A stretch of DNA of 64,000 nt from Leptospira abararensis. Its GTDB lineage: Bacteria; Spirochaetota; Leptospiria; Leptospirales; Leptospiraceae. The position numbers were made by a program, and so were the translations under genes. Of the stretch, positions 1 to 8,422 are shown piece by piece (within the stretch, counting starts at the first letter, position 1; each line of letters starts with the position of its first letter). The notes below the pieces were generated by a model. That model worked only from the letters and a program-made list of their open reading frames with translations. It did no database searches and was not told where the DNA came from. Where the stretch lies: NCBI RefSeq assembly GCF_016918735.1, contig NZ_JAFFPR010000042.1, forward strand, positions 1-64,000, read 5' to 3'.

Positions 1-196
1 CCTTATCTAATTTGGAGTAGATTTTTAGATGATGCAACGGCTAGGGTTTCGAGTAGATTCTTACGTGATGCAGTGAGTTACTTCCCATAATAAGCATTAT
101 GTCGCATAACAAACGTTATTCGAGTGAGTGTAATCGTACATCCTTTACAAAAAGTATGATTAAAATCCTGATTCAGACGTTAAAGAGGGTGGCACT
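1..196. other. Left-edge intergenic DNA with degenerate repeats
   Basis: No gene is visible here. Two imperfect 22-bp direct repeats beginning GAGTAGATT lie at 15-36 and 51-72 (19 of 22 bases match). A 13-bp palindrome TTATGTCGCATAA is at 97-109. It lies within a 17-bp string that recurs with one change at 48488-48504. The stretch sits beside a transposase-like fragment and may be remnant mobile DNA, which is an inference. Confidence 0.4.
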
Positions 197-457
197 TTAG
201 TTTTTAAAATGCAACAACTTTCCTGTATATACTTCTATCACTCCGAGACTCACATCATAAAAATGAATCTTCGCATACCGATCTGAGATTTCTTCAAAGC
301 CAACTACCTCTCCAATGAAAGGATTCCCAAAAAACAGTCGATGAGCCCCGTAGTATTGGGCAAATCCACTTTCATGAACTTTATCGGCAACAATATGTGT
401 GGGATAAGCAACCTCTAGAATCTTTTTTGGGAATGTCTTTATATTTAAAGATAACAC
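197..457 (-). pseudogene. Possible C-terminal remnant of a DDE transposase (integrase core)
   Basis: This is an 86-residue reading frame with a GTG first codon, closed upstream by an in-frame stop at 482-484. Its last 40 residues (VVGFEEISDRY, then IHFYDVSLGVIEVYTGKL) resemble the short beta-rich tail that follows the integrase core in IS481/IS3-like transposases, where the pattern is VGLEEV..GIWxVYFxxxxLGxxDERTGKI. No DDE core is present, so any such gene is reduced to its tail. The family call is by eye from a short tail. A small free-standing hypothetical protein is the alternative. Confidence 0.4.
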
Positions 458-775
458 AAATTTGTTAATTCTATTTCGAATTCAAAATACAAGCGGATCA
501 AAAGAACGGAATCGATACTTAATTTAACTCTATAACAACTACAGCCTTAAAATTTCCCAGATAAATGTATTGAAAATTTTATGGTCTGTCTCAAAGAATT
601 CTATGATACATATCTATTTAAATCACTAGAGCGTTTGCTATGTGGAATTCAAGACGAAATGCAATCTCTTGTAGTGATATTCACGGCTTCTATATTCAAA
701 AAATATAAAATAAAAAATAAATTGCCTAATCAAGTATAGTTTCCAATTTGCATTCAAAGTTTCTAATAAATCACA
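458..775. other. AT-rich intergenic DNA
   Basis: About 320 bases without a convincing gene. It is very AT-rich, and I see no strong hairpin terminator, tRNA-like fold or clear Shine-Dalgarno sequence before the gene that starts at 776. Confidence 0.4.
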
Positions 776-1744
776 ATGCAAGAAATAAAAATCAATACAA
801 CTAATGACGTAAAAAAGGATTCTATTGTAACTGGATTCGAAAGGATTCTATTCGAGCGGGATAGTAATGGAAATATCTGGATTGGTTCTTGGAGCCAAAG
901 TCCTATTCTTTACAAAAACGACGGGAAACAAATAACGCGCTATGAATTCCCAATTGGTTTTTACCTTGCCAGCGACAACCCTTTTGATTCCAACCCCGAT
1001 ACTGTCTTATTCGGATCGTCCAGCTCTGTCATCTACTATAAGGATGATACTTTTTATAGTTTGCCCTCACCCAAACTGACAAATACTGCCCCTTATCAGA
1101 TTTTAAATATCGGTTCTTATTTGTATGTTATTTTTAATAATACCAGTTCTAGAAAACAAATCCATAGATGGAACGGAAGCAACTGGGAAACCTTAAGCAC
1201 GAATATTGAATTTGAAAATATTGGGAATCTAAAAAAAATAAGTAACAACAGAATCTTGGTAACAGAAAACAATTCTGAAATTGCATATATACTTGATTTG
1301 GATGGAAAGTTTGTCTCTGAATTTTCGATCAGTGGGGCACCAATGAAAGTAAAAGTAAATTCAAAAAAGATTTTCCTATATTCTGATTCAAAATTAGAAG
1401 TAAGAAATATAAATGGTGAATTAAAGAACCTTCTCGATTTGTATGACGATACAATGAAATCCTACTTTGGATCTTATTTGGAATTCATTGATTTGGCGAT
1501 TGAAGACGAGTCAAACCTCACTCTACTTTTAAGAGAAAGAAATAAAAAACCTGCAAAAAAACATTTATTGAATTTCAATTTAGATACCTTAACTCTAACT
1601 CCCCACCCTCTCTATGATAAAATCACACCAGATTTAAACTTACTCCGATTCGAGAAAGACAATCTTGGCAGTTATTGGTTCAAAGTTTATGGAAACCATT
1701 ATTCAGAATCTTTTTTTACTTTAAATACGGAATTGGCGCAATGA
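776..1744 (+). CDS. Hypothetical protein with beta-propeller-like character
   Basis: This 322-residue protein has no recognisable signal peptide or membrane segment. The sequence is beta-rich, with recurrent units such as DSNGNIWIGSW near residue 30, RWNGSNWE near 128 and DNLGSYWF near 300. These resemble blades of two-component-regulator or NHL-type propellers (G-N-I-W-I-G), so a beta-propeller fold is a guess from the pattern only. Its stop overlaps the start of the next gene (ATGA at 1741), so the two are almost certainly translationally coupled and work together. No Shine-Dalgarno sequence is obvious before the ATG. No function is assigned. Confidence 0.6.
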   Translation: MQEIKINTTNDVKKDSIVTGFERILFERDSNGNIWIGSWSQSPILYKNDGKQITRYEFPIGFYLASDNPFDSNPDTVLFGSSSSVIYYKDDTFYSLPSPKLTNTAPYQILNIGSYLYVIFNNTSSRKQIHRWNGSNWETLSTNIEFENIGNLKKISNNRILVTENNSEIAYILDLDGKFVSEFSISGAPMKVKVNSKKIFLYSDSKLEVRNINGELKNLLDLYDDTMKSYFGSYLEFIDLAIEDESNLTLLLRERNKKPAKKHLLNFNLDTLTLTPHPLYDKITPDLNLLRFEKDNLGSYWFKVYGNHYSESFFTLNTELAQ

Positions 1745-4700
1745 AGCAAACTACCAAATTAAATTTACAAAAATCAGACTTTTACTTCGGGAATTTGAAA
1801 GAAATCATCATTGATCGGATGTTAGTGTTTCAATCACAAAGAGACCGTTTTCTAAAAGCACTCTCAAAAAATAAAAGCAAATTAGACCAAAGTTTTATAA
1901 AAGAATTTGAATCTATCTATGGCTTCAAACCGGGAAAAGAAATTTTAGAATGGGAGAATCTTAAAAAAGCATATAGAGCCATTATGTATGAAGTTTCTGA
2001 TGTTTGGAACATGATCGACCATCACTCCGCCGAAGAAGAGGAAATGGAAGAAGATGAGGATGGTGGATTTGATTATGCCATTTCCTCCGCTGAAAAATTA
2101 GTAAAAATCAAAGACCCAGAAGAAATACTTGGATGGTTAGTTGGTTCTTACAGTGGTCTTATGTTTTTGTTTAATGGATCCTATGCTTTTGCTTCCGATG
2201 GTGGTGGAGATACTTGTTGGATCAATTTATTACCAAATGAAAACGAATCTATCGAAGTCAATCACTACAATCACGAAATTGGCGAATTAGAGAACCTACC
2301 CTATTTTTCTATAGCGCATTTTATCGCAGGTAATTGGACAAATGATTCTAACGAAGGTTATGATGAGGATGAGGAAGAAGAATTTGAAGAGGAAAATTCC
2401 AATAAAAAGGAAAAGGAACCCATTCTAACATCTCAAATCAAAGAAAGTATAATTAAGGCCTTCGAAAAAGAAGCTATTAAAGCTTACGAGAAGAAACCTA
2501 TCTATAACAATTCTTTAGATATGTTCGAAAGATCTAGTTGGCTACTCGGACATAGTTATGGCGAGCCTGCCTATGCTTTTACTGAAAAACTTGCAGATGC
2601 ACCTTCTTATGCCATTTGGGAAGAAGAAAAACTAGAGATTAAAAATTTTCCTAATTTAGCTGCTTATTGGATCCTTCATCACTTCTATTTAAGAAATGAT
2701 GAAGCTTGCCTAGAGTCTATCAAACTAGCAAGTAAATCCAAAGGTAAAATGATCACTACAATCAGTACCCATTTGTCTGCTTATTTGGAAGGGAAATCTA
2801 AATCTTTATTCAACATACCTGCGGATAAAGTAGAAAAGATTCGAACCCAAACATTTAGTAATGCCGATCCCAAACATATTGAACCAAAAAATATAAAATT
2901 ATACAATGATAGCTTAGGACTTTCTAATCTCAATACCATCTCAAAAAAAGATTTAGAATCAAGGCTAAAAAAGGAAGGAGACTTATTCCAATTAATGGAA
3001 GAATTTCCCGATGATGTGAATGCTCACGATACAATTCTCAAAGAAATTGCAAAAAAGGATACAAGCCTCAAACGACTGATTGAAGATTATTTTAGAGAAC
3101 GAACTGACAGTGCTTACAATACTTGGCCATACAATCCGAATAAATTAGACAAAAGACTTTCTCTTGCCATCAATGCCGCCTTCCGACAAGGATTAAAATA
3201 TGATGCGGAAAACAAAAAAGCTTATTGTGGAATTACAAAAACCATTGGGATGTTGGATGATGATAGATCCATTGTTTCACTAAGAGAAGCAGTCAAAAAA
3301 CTCAAACAAGATGACCCAAGATTAGAATATGTTGTGGAAGCATTGATTAAAAGTGAGCACGCAGAAGCCAATTCTATTTTAGCAGATGCCGCTTGGCGAA
3401 CTTTTGAGACCTTAGACAATGTAAAAGAGATCCAAGAAAAGGTTAAAAAAGAAGGCCCCACTTTGAACAACATGTTCACAGTGTATACGCACCTGAACGA
3501 AGCTCTACAAGAAAGAATTTTAACTTTAGATGAAGTCTCTGTACAACTGATAAACAAACTTTTAAGCTACAAAGACCATTTTGGTTTTTTTGGGATAAGC
3601 GTTGGAAATGCATTTTCGGTATGTGCCCATTTAAATTTAAAAGAACATACGGAAACCATAGCCAACTATGTTAGGAAAAGCTTCCAATTCAAAGGTAGAG
3701 ACAAAGGTGCTTATCTTGATTTGAATCTAATCATCAACATTTCCGAAGCAGCGTTAGCATGGGCCAAAATGGATCCAGAAAAAGCAAAACAAGAGTTATA
3801 TGAATCCTTTTCCAAAATTGACCAAACCGCTTATCCTGGAATTGCCATCGACTTAAAGGCCTGTTATGTGGCAGGATTATTGTTACTAGAGCCAGAAAAT
3901 AGTGAGTATTTAGCTTTTGCAGAACGAATTCTTGGAAACAAAGGGGATCAAGTCCGAGTGTATGGAATCATTCGATGGATTAGAAAATTAAAAATTCAAA
4001 AGTTCAAAGACCATCTTTGGTATCATATTTATGCAGATCCTGACCCTATGGTAGATTACTCTTGGAGTTATATTGAGGTGGAGGCAAGGCGCGCTTGGAT
4101 TACACTCACCGGTGAGGATGCTCCCGAGTTTGATTCTTCCGATAAATATGCATCATCACTTTCGAAAAACAAATCTTTGTTACCCGAGGCAGTCCTTCAT
4201 CCAGAAAAGTATAGCACCCAACATGTATTCGAAAAAATTCGGGAAACCAAATATAAACATGAAGATGTGATTCGTTATGGTGGGCCTTGGCTTGTAGAAT
4301 CATTGCGGTATTCATTGGATGAATACAAATATTCAGGGTCGTATGACAGGTGGGAAGCCATCAAAGCCCTTTTTTTCCAAGGGCGGGGAGTTTATCCTTA
4401 CTTTTTGGAAATTTTCAAATTACCTTATGTTGCACCATCTTGGAAAGCATATCTATTACAATTTATGCGAGTGATGGAACCCGAATCTCTCCACTGGAAG
4501 AAAGTTCTTACGATGGACGCAGCTGAGATTACATCCCTACTAAAAGAACCAAGTCCCGATTGGTATGTATGGACTGATTTACTCGCAGCCAAGTTGTTTT
4601 TATTAGAGGGGGATTCTTCTTTTGAAACTATTTCCCAAGTGATCGAAAAACGACTTGAGATGACAAACCACGAGTCTTATGACTCTAGTGTTTATGAAGA

Positions 4701-5115
4701 GTGCCTGGGGCTCCGCTTACCACTCCTTTGGCGATGTTTTGGCAAAAAAGGAGATGATAGCATCCAATCTCATTGGAAAAAATCCAAAAAAGATTCGGAA
4801 ACTCATACAATGCTCGATATGGCAGCCAGACGCAAGTTAGATGACAAAGTTCCCGATCTGCCAGAAATCAAAGAACCGGGGATCCTTCTCACCTTCTATC
4901 CAGAACAAAGGGAATACGGTTGGCATACTTGGATCCATTTGACACCAGAAACCATCCGCTTTGGAACAAATGAATTCCATCTTCACTCCGTACTACATGA
5001 TTCCAAAACGGAATCGAGTATGCCCGCAACCAAGGAATATTTAGAAACCGTTTGGAAAATGGCACATATTTTAGGTTATATGGTATCAAAGAAAAAACCG
5101 AAAGGAAAAAAATAG
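1741..5115 (+). CDS. Large alpha-helical protein, possible SUKH-like N-terminal region
   Basis: This is a 1124-residue protein. The start at 1741 is chosen because it gives an ATGA overlap with the upstream gene; the longer frame from 1675 would overlap it by 70 bases. There is no signal peptide, so it is probably cytoplasmic. Residues about 125-200 (SGLMFLFNGSYAFASDGGGD, then FSIAHFIAGNW) recall SMI1/KNR4 (SUKH) domains, in which a small residue-rich GGGD turn is typical. Two strongly acidic stretches lie near 97-108 and 208-220. The rest, about residues 230-1040, is helical and repeat-like, as in HEAT or Armadillo scaffolds. The last 80 residues form a mixed alpha/beta end with a lysine-rich tail. 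The function is unknown. SUKH domains are known from toxin immunity, but similarity here is weak and judged by eye. Confidence 0.7.
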   Translation: MKQTTKLNLQKSDFYFGNLKEIIIDRMLVFQSQRDRFLKALSKNKSKLDQSFIKEFESIYGFKPGKEILEWENLKKAYRAIMYEVSDVWNMIDHHSAEEEEMEEDEDGGFDYAISSAEKLVKIKDPEEILGWLVGSYSGLMFLFNGSYAFASDGGGDTCWINLLPNENESIEVNHYNHEIGELENLPYFSIAHFIAGNWTNDSNEGYDEDEEEEFEEENSNKKEKEPILTSQIKESIIKAFEKEAIKAYEKKPIYNNSLDMFERSSWLLGHSYGEPAYAFTEKLADAPSYAIWEEEKLEIKNFPNLAAYWILHHFYLRNDEACLESIKLASKSKGKMITTISTHLSAYLEGKSKSLFNIPADKVEKIRTQTFSNADPKHIEPKNIKLYNDSLGLSNLNTISKKDLESRLKKEGDLFQLMEEFPDDVNAHDTILKEIAKKDTSLKRLIEDYFRERTDSAYNTWPYNPNKLDKRLSLAINAAFRQGLKYDAENKKAYCGITKTIGMLDDDRSIVSLREAVKKLKQDDPRLEYVVEALIKSEHAEANSILADAAWRTFETLDNVKEIQEKVKKEGPTLNNMFTVYTHLNEALQERILTLDEVSVQLINKLLSYKDHFGFFGISVGNAFSVCAHLNLKEHTETIANYVRKSFQFKGRDKGAYLDLNLIINISEAALAWAKMDPEKAKQELYESFSKIDQTAYPGIAIDLKACYVAGLLLLEPENSEYLAFAERILGNKGDQVRVYGIIRWIRKLKIQKFKDHLWYHIYADPDPMVDYSWSYIEVEARRAWITLTGEDAPEFDSSDKYASSLSKNKSLLPEAVLHPEKYSTQHVFEKIRETKYKHEDVIRYGGPWLVESLRYSLDEYKYSGSYDRWEAIKALFFQGRGVYPYFLEIFKLPYVAPSWKAYLLQFMRVMEPESLHWKKVLTMDAAEITSLLKEPSPDWYVWTDLLAAKLFLLEGDSSFETISQVIEKRLEMTNHESYDSSVYEECLGLRLPLLWRCFGKKGDDSIQSHWKKSKKDSETHTMLDMAARRKLDDKVPDLPEIKEPGILLTFYPEQREYGWHTWIHLTPETIRFGTNEFHLHSVLHDSKTESSMPATKEYLETVWKMAHILGYMVSKKKPKGKK

Positions 5116-5172
5116 AAAGAGGGCAGTTTGTCCATTCCTGTTACCCTTTGTGAACTTGGGCAGTGGGGATGG

Positions 5173-6273
5173 TTAAACTGGTTCCCCCTTCCTTACACCT
5201 ACAGACTTTGCATACTCACTTGGTGACATTTTTTTCAGAGACTTAAAAGCTAAATTAAAGTTTGCTTTGGAGTTAAACCCAACTTGGTAAGCAAGGGAAA
5301 GTAAATTTGCTTTTGGTTCTTTTTCTATCAATCGACAAACTTCTGATATGCGATATTCGTTGATCAGCCGATTGAAATTCATTCCTAAAAATGCGTTAGT
5401 GTATTCGCTGAGTTGGTAATCTTTGATTCCCAATCTTTCGGAAAAAGATGCTAAACTTAAATCTTCTTCGCGGTAAACACATTCTACTTTTAATAAGTAG
5501 TCGAGTTCTTTTTGTAACTTTTCCAAATCCAGGTTGAGGATACGAGAAGTACGGTAGGATTGGCGAAGGCCCGGCAAAATATCTTTAAACAATTCATGAT
5601 TGATCTCCGTACCGATAAAAGCGACAACAGCCATGAGAGTCGCAAGTCCTGCTGTAAAATAAATTCCCACATGCCATCGCAAAATTGTGCTAATTAAAAT
5701 AAAACCAGCAAAGGTGATGTTTCCTTTGAGGATCATTCCCAATATTTGCACTCCTAGTTTCGCTTCTCTGTTTGGATTGTTGTAAAGGATACTTCTATAT
5801 TGATAAATCATCCAAACAAAGGTACCCATCCAATAGAGACATCCCAATATAGAGGTGAGTTCGGGAAGAGAAATCGGAGCTCCCGCAAAACTTTGGTTCA
5901 TGGACCTAGAAAGAGTATCCGGTGCCAGCCATTGCAAAAGGAGGAGAAATAAAACCACACCAAAAGTCGGATACAAACGATAGAGTTTTCGCAAAGGAAC
6001 AGGTTCCAGACTTAAAAACTGTTCAATAGTGTATTGCATACTCCCAGGGATTAAATAAATCACAGGAACATAAACGTGGTTCCAAAGAGAAGTTTCAAAT
6101 TCCAGACCAGCATACAAACGATAGGCGTATAGAACCAAGGTTCCACCAGAAAAGGCAGCGATCATGGCAAAGGGGAAACCTTTGGAACCTTTCTCTTTGA
6201 CAAGGATTCCAACGCCTAAAATGAAATGATACCAAGCTCCAAACTGAAGCCAAGAACCGATGAATTCGAACAT
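5173..6273 (-). CDS. AraC-family regulator with membrane-embedded N-terminus
   Basis: The 366-residue protein has about seven hydrophobic segments over residues 5-230 (for example WYHFILGVGILV, FPFAMIAAFSGG, LFLLLLQWLA and FAGFILISTI). A C-terminal AraC/XylS double helix-turn-helix covers roughly 265-360, with the second-helix signature NLLSLAYQVGFNSKANFNLAFK. It is presumably a membrane-anchored transcription factor that senses a signal at the inner membrane. I chose the ATG at 6273; a TTG 36 bases upstream (6309) is possible. It is divergent from the hydrolase gene at 6443, which makes that gene its most likely target. The gap holds a direct repeat GTACAAA at 6327 and 6340 that could be a binding site, though this is weak. 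Confidence 0.85.
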   Translation of the reverse strand: MFEFIGSWLQFGAWYHFILGVGILVKEKGSKGFPFAMIAAFSGGTLVLYAYRLYAGLEFETSLWNHVYVPVIYLIPGSMQYTIEQFLSLEPVPLRKLYRLYPTFGVVLFLLLLQWLAPDTLSRSMNQSFAGAPISLPELTSILGCLYWMGTFVWMIYQYRSILYNNPNREAKLGVQILGMILKGNITFAGFILISTILRWHVGIYFTAGLATLMAVVAFIGTEINHELFKDILPGLRQSYRTSRILNLDLEKLQKELDYLLKVECVYREEDLSLASFSERLGIKDYQLSEYTNAFLGMNFNRLINEYRISEVCRLIEKEPKANLLSLAYQVGFNSKANFNLAFKSLKKMSPSEYAKSVGVRKGEPV

Positions 6274-6442
6274 GATCCAAAAATCGGACGAAATGCACGC
6301 ATCCGTCAACCTTTTGGAGGACTTTCGTACAAAGAATTAGTACAAAATCATGATATTAGACCTAAAAAATCGTCCAAAATCGCCATCTTGGACGCCAAAT
6401 AAACTTATTCATGGTAATTTAAAGGCAATTCAGAGGCGAATT

Positions 6443-8164
6443 ATGAAAAAGCAAAAAATATACCGTCTGCTCCTGCCACTCGGGGTCTTCCTCCTCGTGG
6501 CTTGCGGACCAAATGGAAACCAAAACTCTAAGAATAGCACTGCCGTACTTGGCGTGTTAAGCGGAGCGAACTCAGAAGCTTCAACTTCACCCGATGTAAT
6601 GAAGCAAAGTAACACAAACCTATCTCGGGACATCCAATCAGCATTTGCAACAGAAAACGATGGAAGTTTCACCTTCAACGACAACATCTCGTATGTCAGT
6701 GAAGATGGGGTAAAAATTACAGGGAACCTCTTCATTCCAAAATCAGGAACAGGCCCCTTCCCTGCTGTGATTTTTGTCAACAGTTGGGCTCTTAACGAAT
6801 ACGAATACATTGTACCAGCGGCGAAACTTGCAAAAAAAGGTTACGTTGTCTTCAGTTATAACACAAGAGGATTTGGAACCTCAGGTGGACTTATCAATGT
6901 CGCAGGCCCGAAAGATATGACAGATCTTTCCAAAGGGATAGACTTCCTACTTGCGAATGCTCCCGTCAATCCAGCAAACATTGGTATTGCGGGGATTTCT
7001 TATGGAGCTGGAATTTCTCTTCTGGGTCTTAGCAAAGAACCTAGAATAAAAACAGCAGTAGCAATGAGTGGCTGGGGAAGTTTGCCAGACTCACTTTATG
7101 GAAACCAAACTCCAAGGCTCGTTTGGGGATTACTTCTTGTCACTGCGGGTTATATTACCGGAAGAATGGATCCTATTATTGCGGAAAACTTCCAAAAACT
7201 ATTGGATACCAGAGATGTTGCCGCAGTACTTGTTTGGGCTAGTGAACGTTCACCTAACAGTATGGTCAGTGCTCTCAATGCATCTGGAAAACCTGTTTAT
7301 ATTTCCAATAACTCCCAAGACAATCTTTTCCAACCAAACCAAATTCTTCCTTATTTTGAACAACTGACTGTTCCTAAAAAATTGGATTTAAATAATGGAA
7401 TTCACGCCACAGCAGAAATTGGTGGAATCCTTGGAATCAACAACTACGTATGGACCAATGCTTATGACTGGTTTGATTATTGGCTAAAAGGGATTCAAAA
7501 TGGAATCATGTCAAAACCAAAGGTCTCTATCCAAAAAAGATTTTCTGATGCTAGAGTTACCTACTCTGCTTGGCCCAATCCAAACAAAGTGGAACGCACT
7601 TACCACCTAAGACCGATGGGAATCCTTAGCCCAGGAAAAATCACACCGACCGCGAACACAACGAATGGAACTGATACCATTCTTTCTGGCGGAACAAATG
7701 CCTCTACAGGTGTTCCTCTTCTATCCGAAATTCTAGATGGAGCCGTATCTGTTCCCGTTACAACCAATGTCAATTTGATTGATCGTACCAATGCTATGGT
7801 TTATATCTCTGACAAACTAACTAGCGTTTTAAAGCTCAGAGGACGCACTTTCTACAAAGGTCGAATCAATAGTTCGGACAATGCTCCTCATGTTGTGGTG
7901 TATTTGTATGAAGTGGATGTTTGGGGAACTGGAAAACTGATCTCTCATGGAACAGCAACGCTCTTTGGTGTGAAGGGAAAAGACACAGACCTCAATGTTG
8001 ATTTACAAGCAGTGGCCCATGACTTTCCTATTGGAAGCCGCCTAGCTCTTGCCATCGACAATATTGATCCCATGTATGCAGTACCAAAACCAATCTCCCT
8101 GTATACAACGGCATTCAAACATAGCACTTCAAGTGCATCAACTCTTCGTTTTGAAAGTGAATAA
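6443..8164 (+). CDS. Lipoprotein alpha/beta hydrolase of the S15 (CocE/X-Pro peptidase) type
   Basis: The 573-residue protein starts at an ATG preceded by AGAGG. A longer frame from 6350 would put 31 residues before the signal peptide. The signal ends in LLVAC, a lipobox with Cys21 as the lipidation site. An alpha/beta hydrolase domain follows: SYNTRGFGTSGG near residue 139-149 (oxyanion/Tyr region) and the nucleophile elbow GISYGAG with Ser186. The second half (from about residue 400) is beta-rich and ends like the non-catalytic C-terminal domain of CocE/NonD and X-Pro dipeptidyl peptidases (HVVVYLYEVDVWGTGKLISHG). The substrate is unknown; a peptide or ester acted on at the cell surface or in the periplasm is likely. 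It is followed by a strong terminator. Confidence 0.85.
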   Translation: MKKQKIYRLLLPLGVFLLVACGPNGNQNSKNSTAVLGVLSGANSEASTSPDVMKQSNTNLSRDIQSAFATENDGSFTFNDNISYVSEDGVKITGNLFIPKSGTGPFPAVIFVNSWALNEYEYIVPAAKLAKKGYVVFSYNTRGFGTSGGLINVAGPKDMTDLSKGIDFLLANAPVNPANIGIAGISYGAGISLLGLSKEPRIKTAVAMSGWGSLPDSLYGNQTPRLVWGLLLVTAGYITGRMDPIIAENFQKLLDTRDVAAVLVWASERSPNSMVSALNASGKPVYISNNSQDNLFQPNQILPYFEQLTVPKKLDLNNGIHATAEIGGILGINNYVWTNAYDWFDYWLKGIQNGIMSKPKVSIQKRFSDARVTYSAWPNPNKVERTYHLRPMGILSPGKITPTANTTNGTDTILSGGTNASTGVPLLSEILDGAVSVPVTTNVNLIDRTNAMVYISDKLTSVLKLRGRTFYKGRINSSDNAPHVVVYLYEVDVWGTGKLISHGTATLFGVKGKDTDLNVDLQAVAHDFPIGSRLALAIDNIDPMYAVPKPISLYTTAFKHSTSSASTLRFESE

Positions 8165-8204
8165 GTGAACCAATATTCACCTATACTTAGTTAGCTTATC
8201 TATC

Positions 8205-8230
8205 GGGAGAGGGTTTCCTCTCCCCCTTCT
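8205..8230 (+). terminator. Rho-independent terminator after the S15-type hydrolase
   Basis: A perfect 8-bp stem GGGAGAGG / CCTCTCCC (8205-8212 with 8217-8224) closes a GTTT loop and is followed by a pyrimidine-rich CCTTCTTTTCC run. It lies 40 bases after the stop at 8164. Confidence 0.8.
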
Positions 8231-8254
8231 TTTCCAAAGAACAATCAAATACAA

Positions 8255-8326
8255 GCGCCCCGGATAGTAGCGGAAATCCTTTCGCCAGTGCGAAAGATTG
8301 CAGCGGATAGCCGGAAATGGCGCCCC
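8255..8326 (+). repeat. Structured intergenic repeat, copy 1
   Basis: This is copy 1 of a three-copy element. It begins GCGCCCCGGATAGTAGCGG, has an internal stem CTTTCGC / GCGAAAG, continues GATTGCAGCGGATAGCC and ends GGCGCCCC, which is complementary to its beginning. The other copies are at 35544-35648 and 56741-56847 (inverted). It lies between the terminator at 8205 and recC and does not encode a protein. Confidence 0.75.
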
Positions 8327-8422
8327 ACCTTACTTATTTTTCCTTATAAATGATCAGATTAGAATGGACTTGGTTGGTTCAAACGTCAGACTTTGTACGA
8401 TTCATCAATAAAGGGAACCCCG

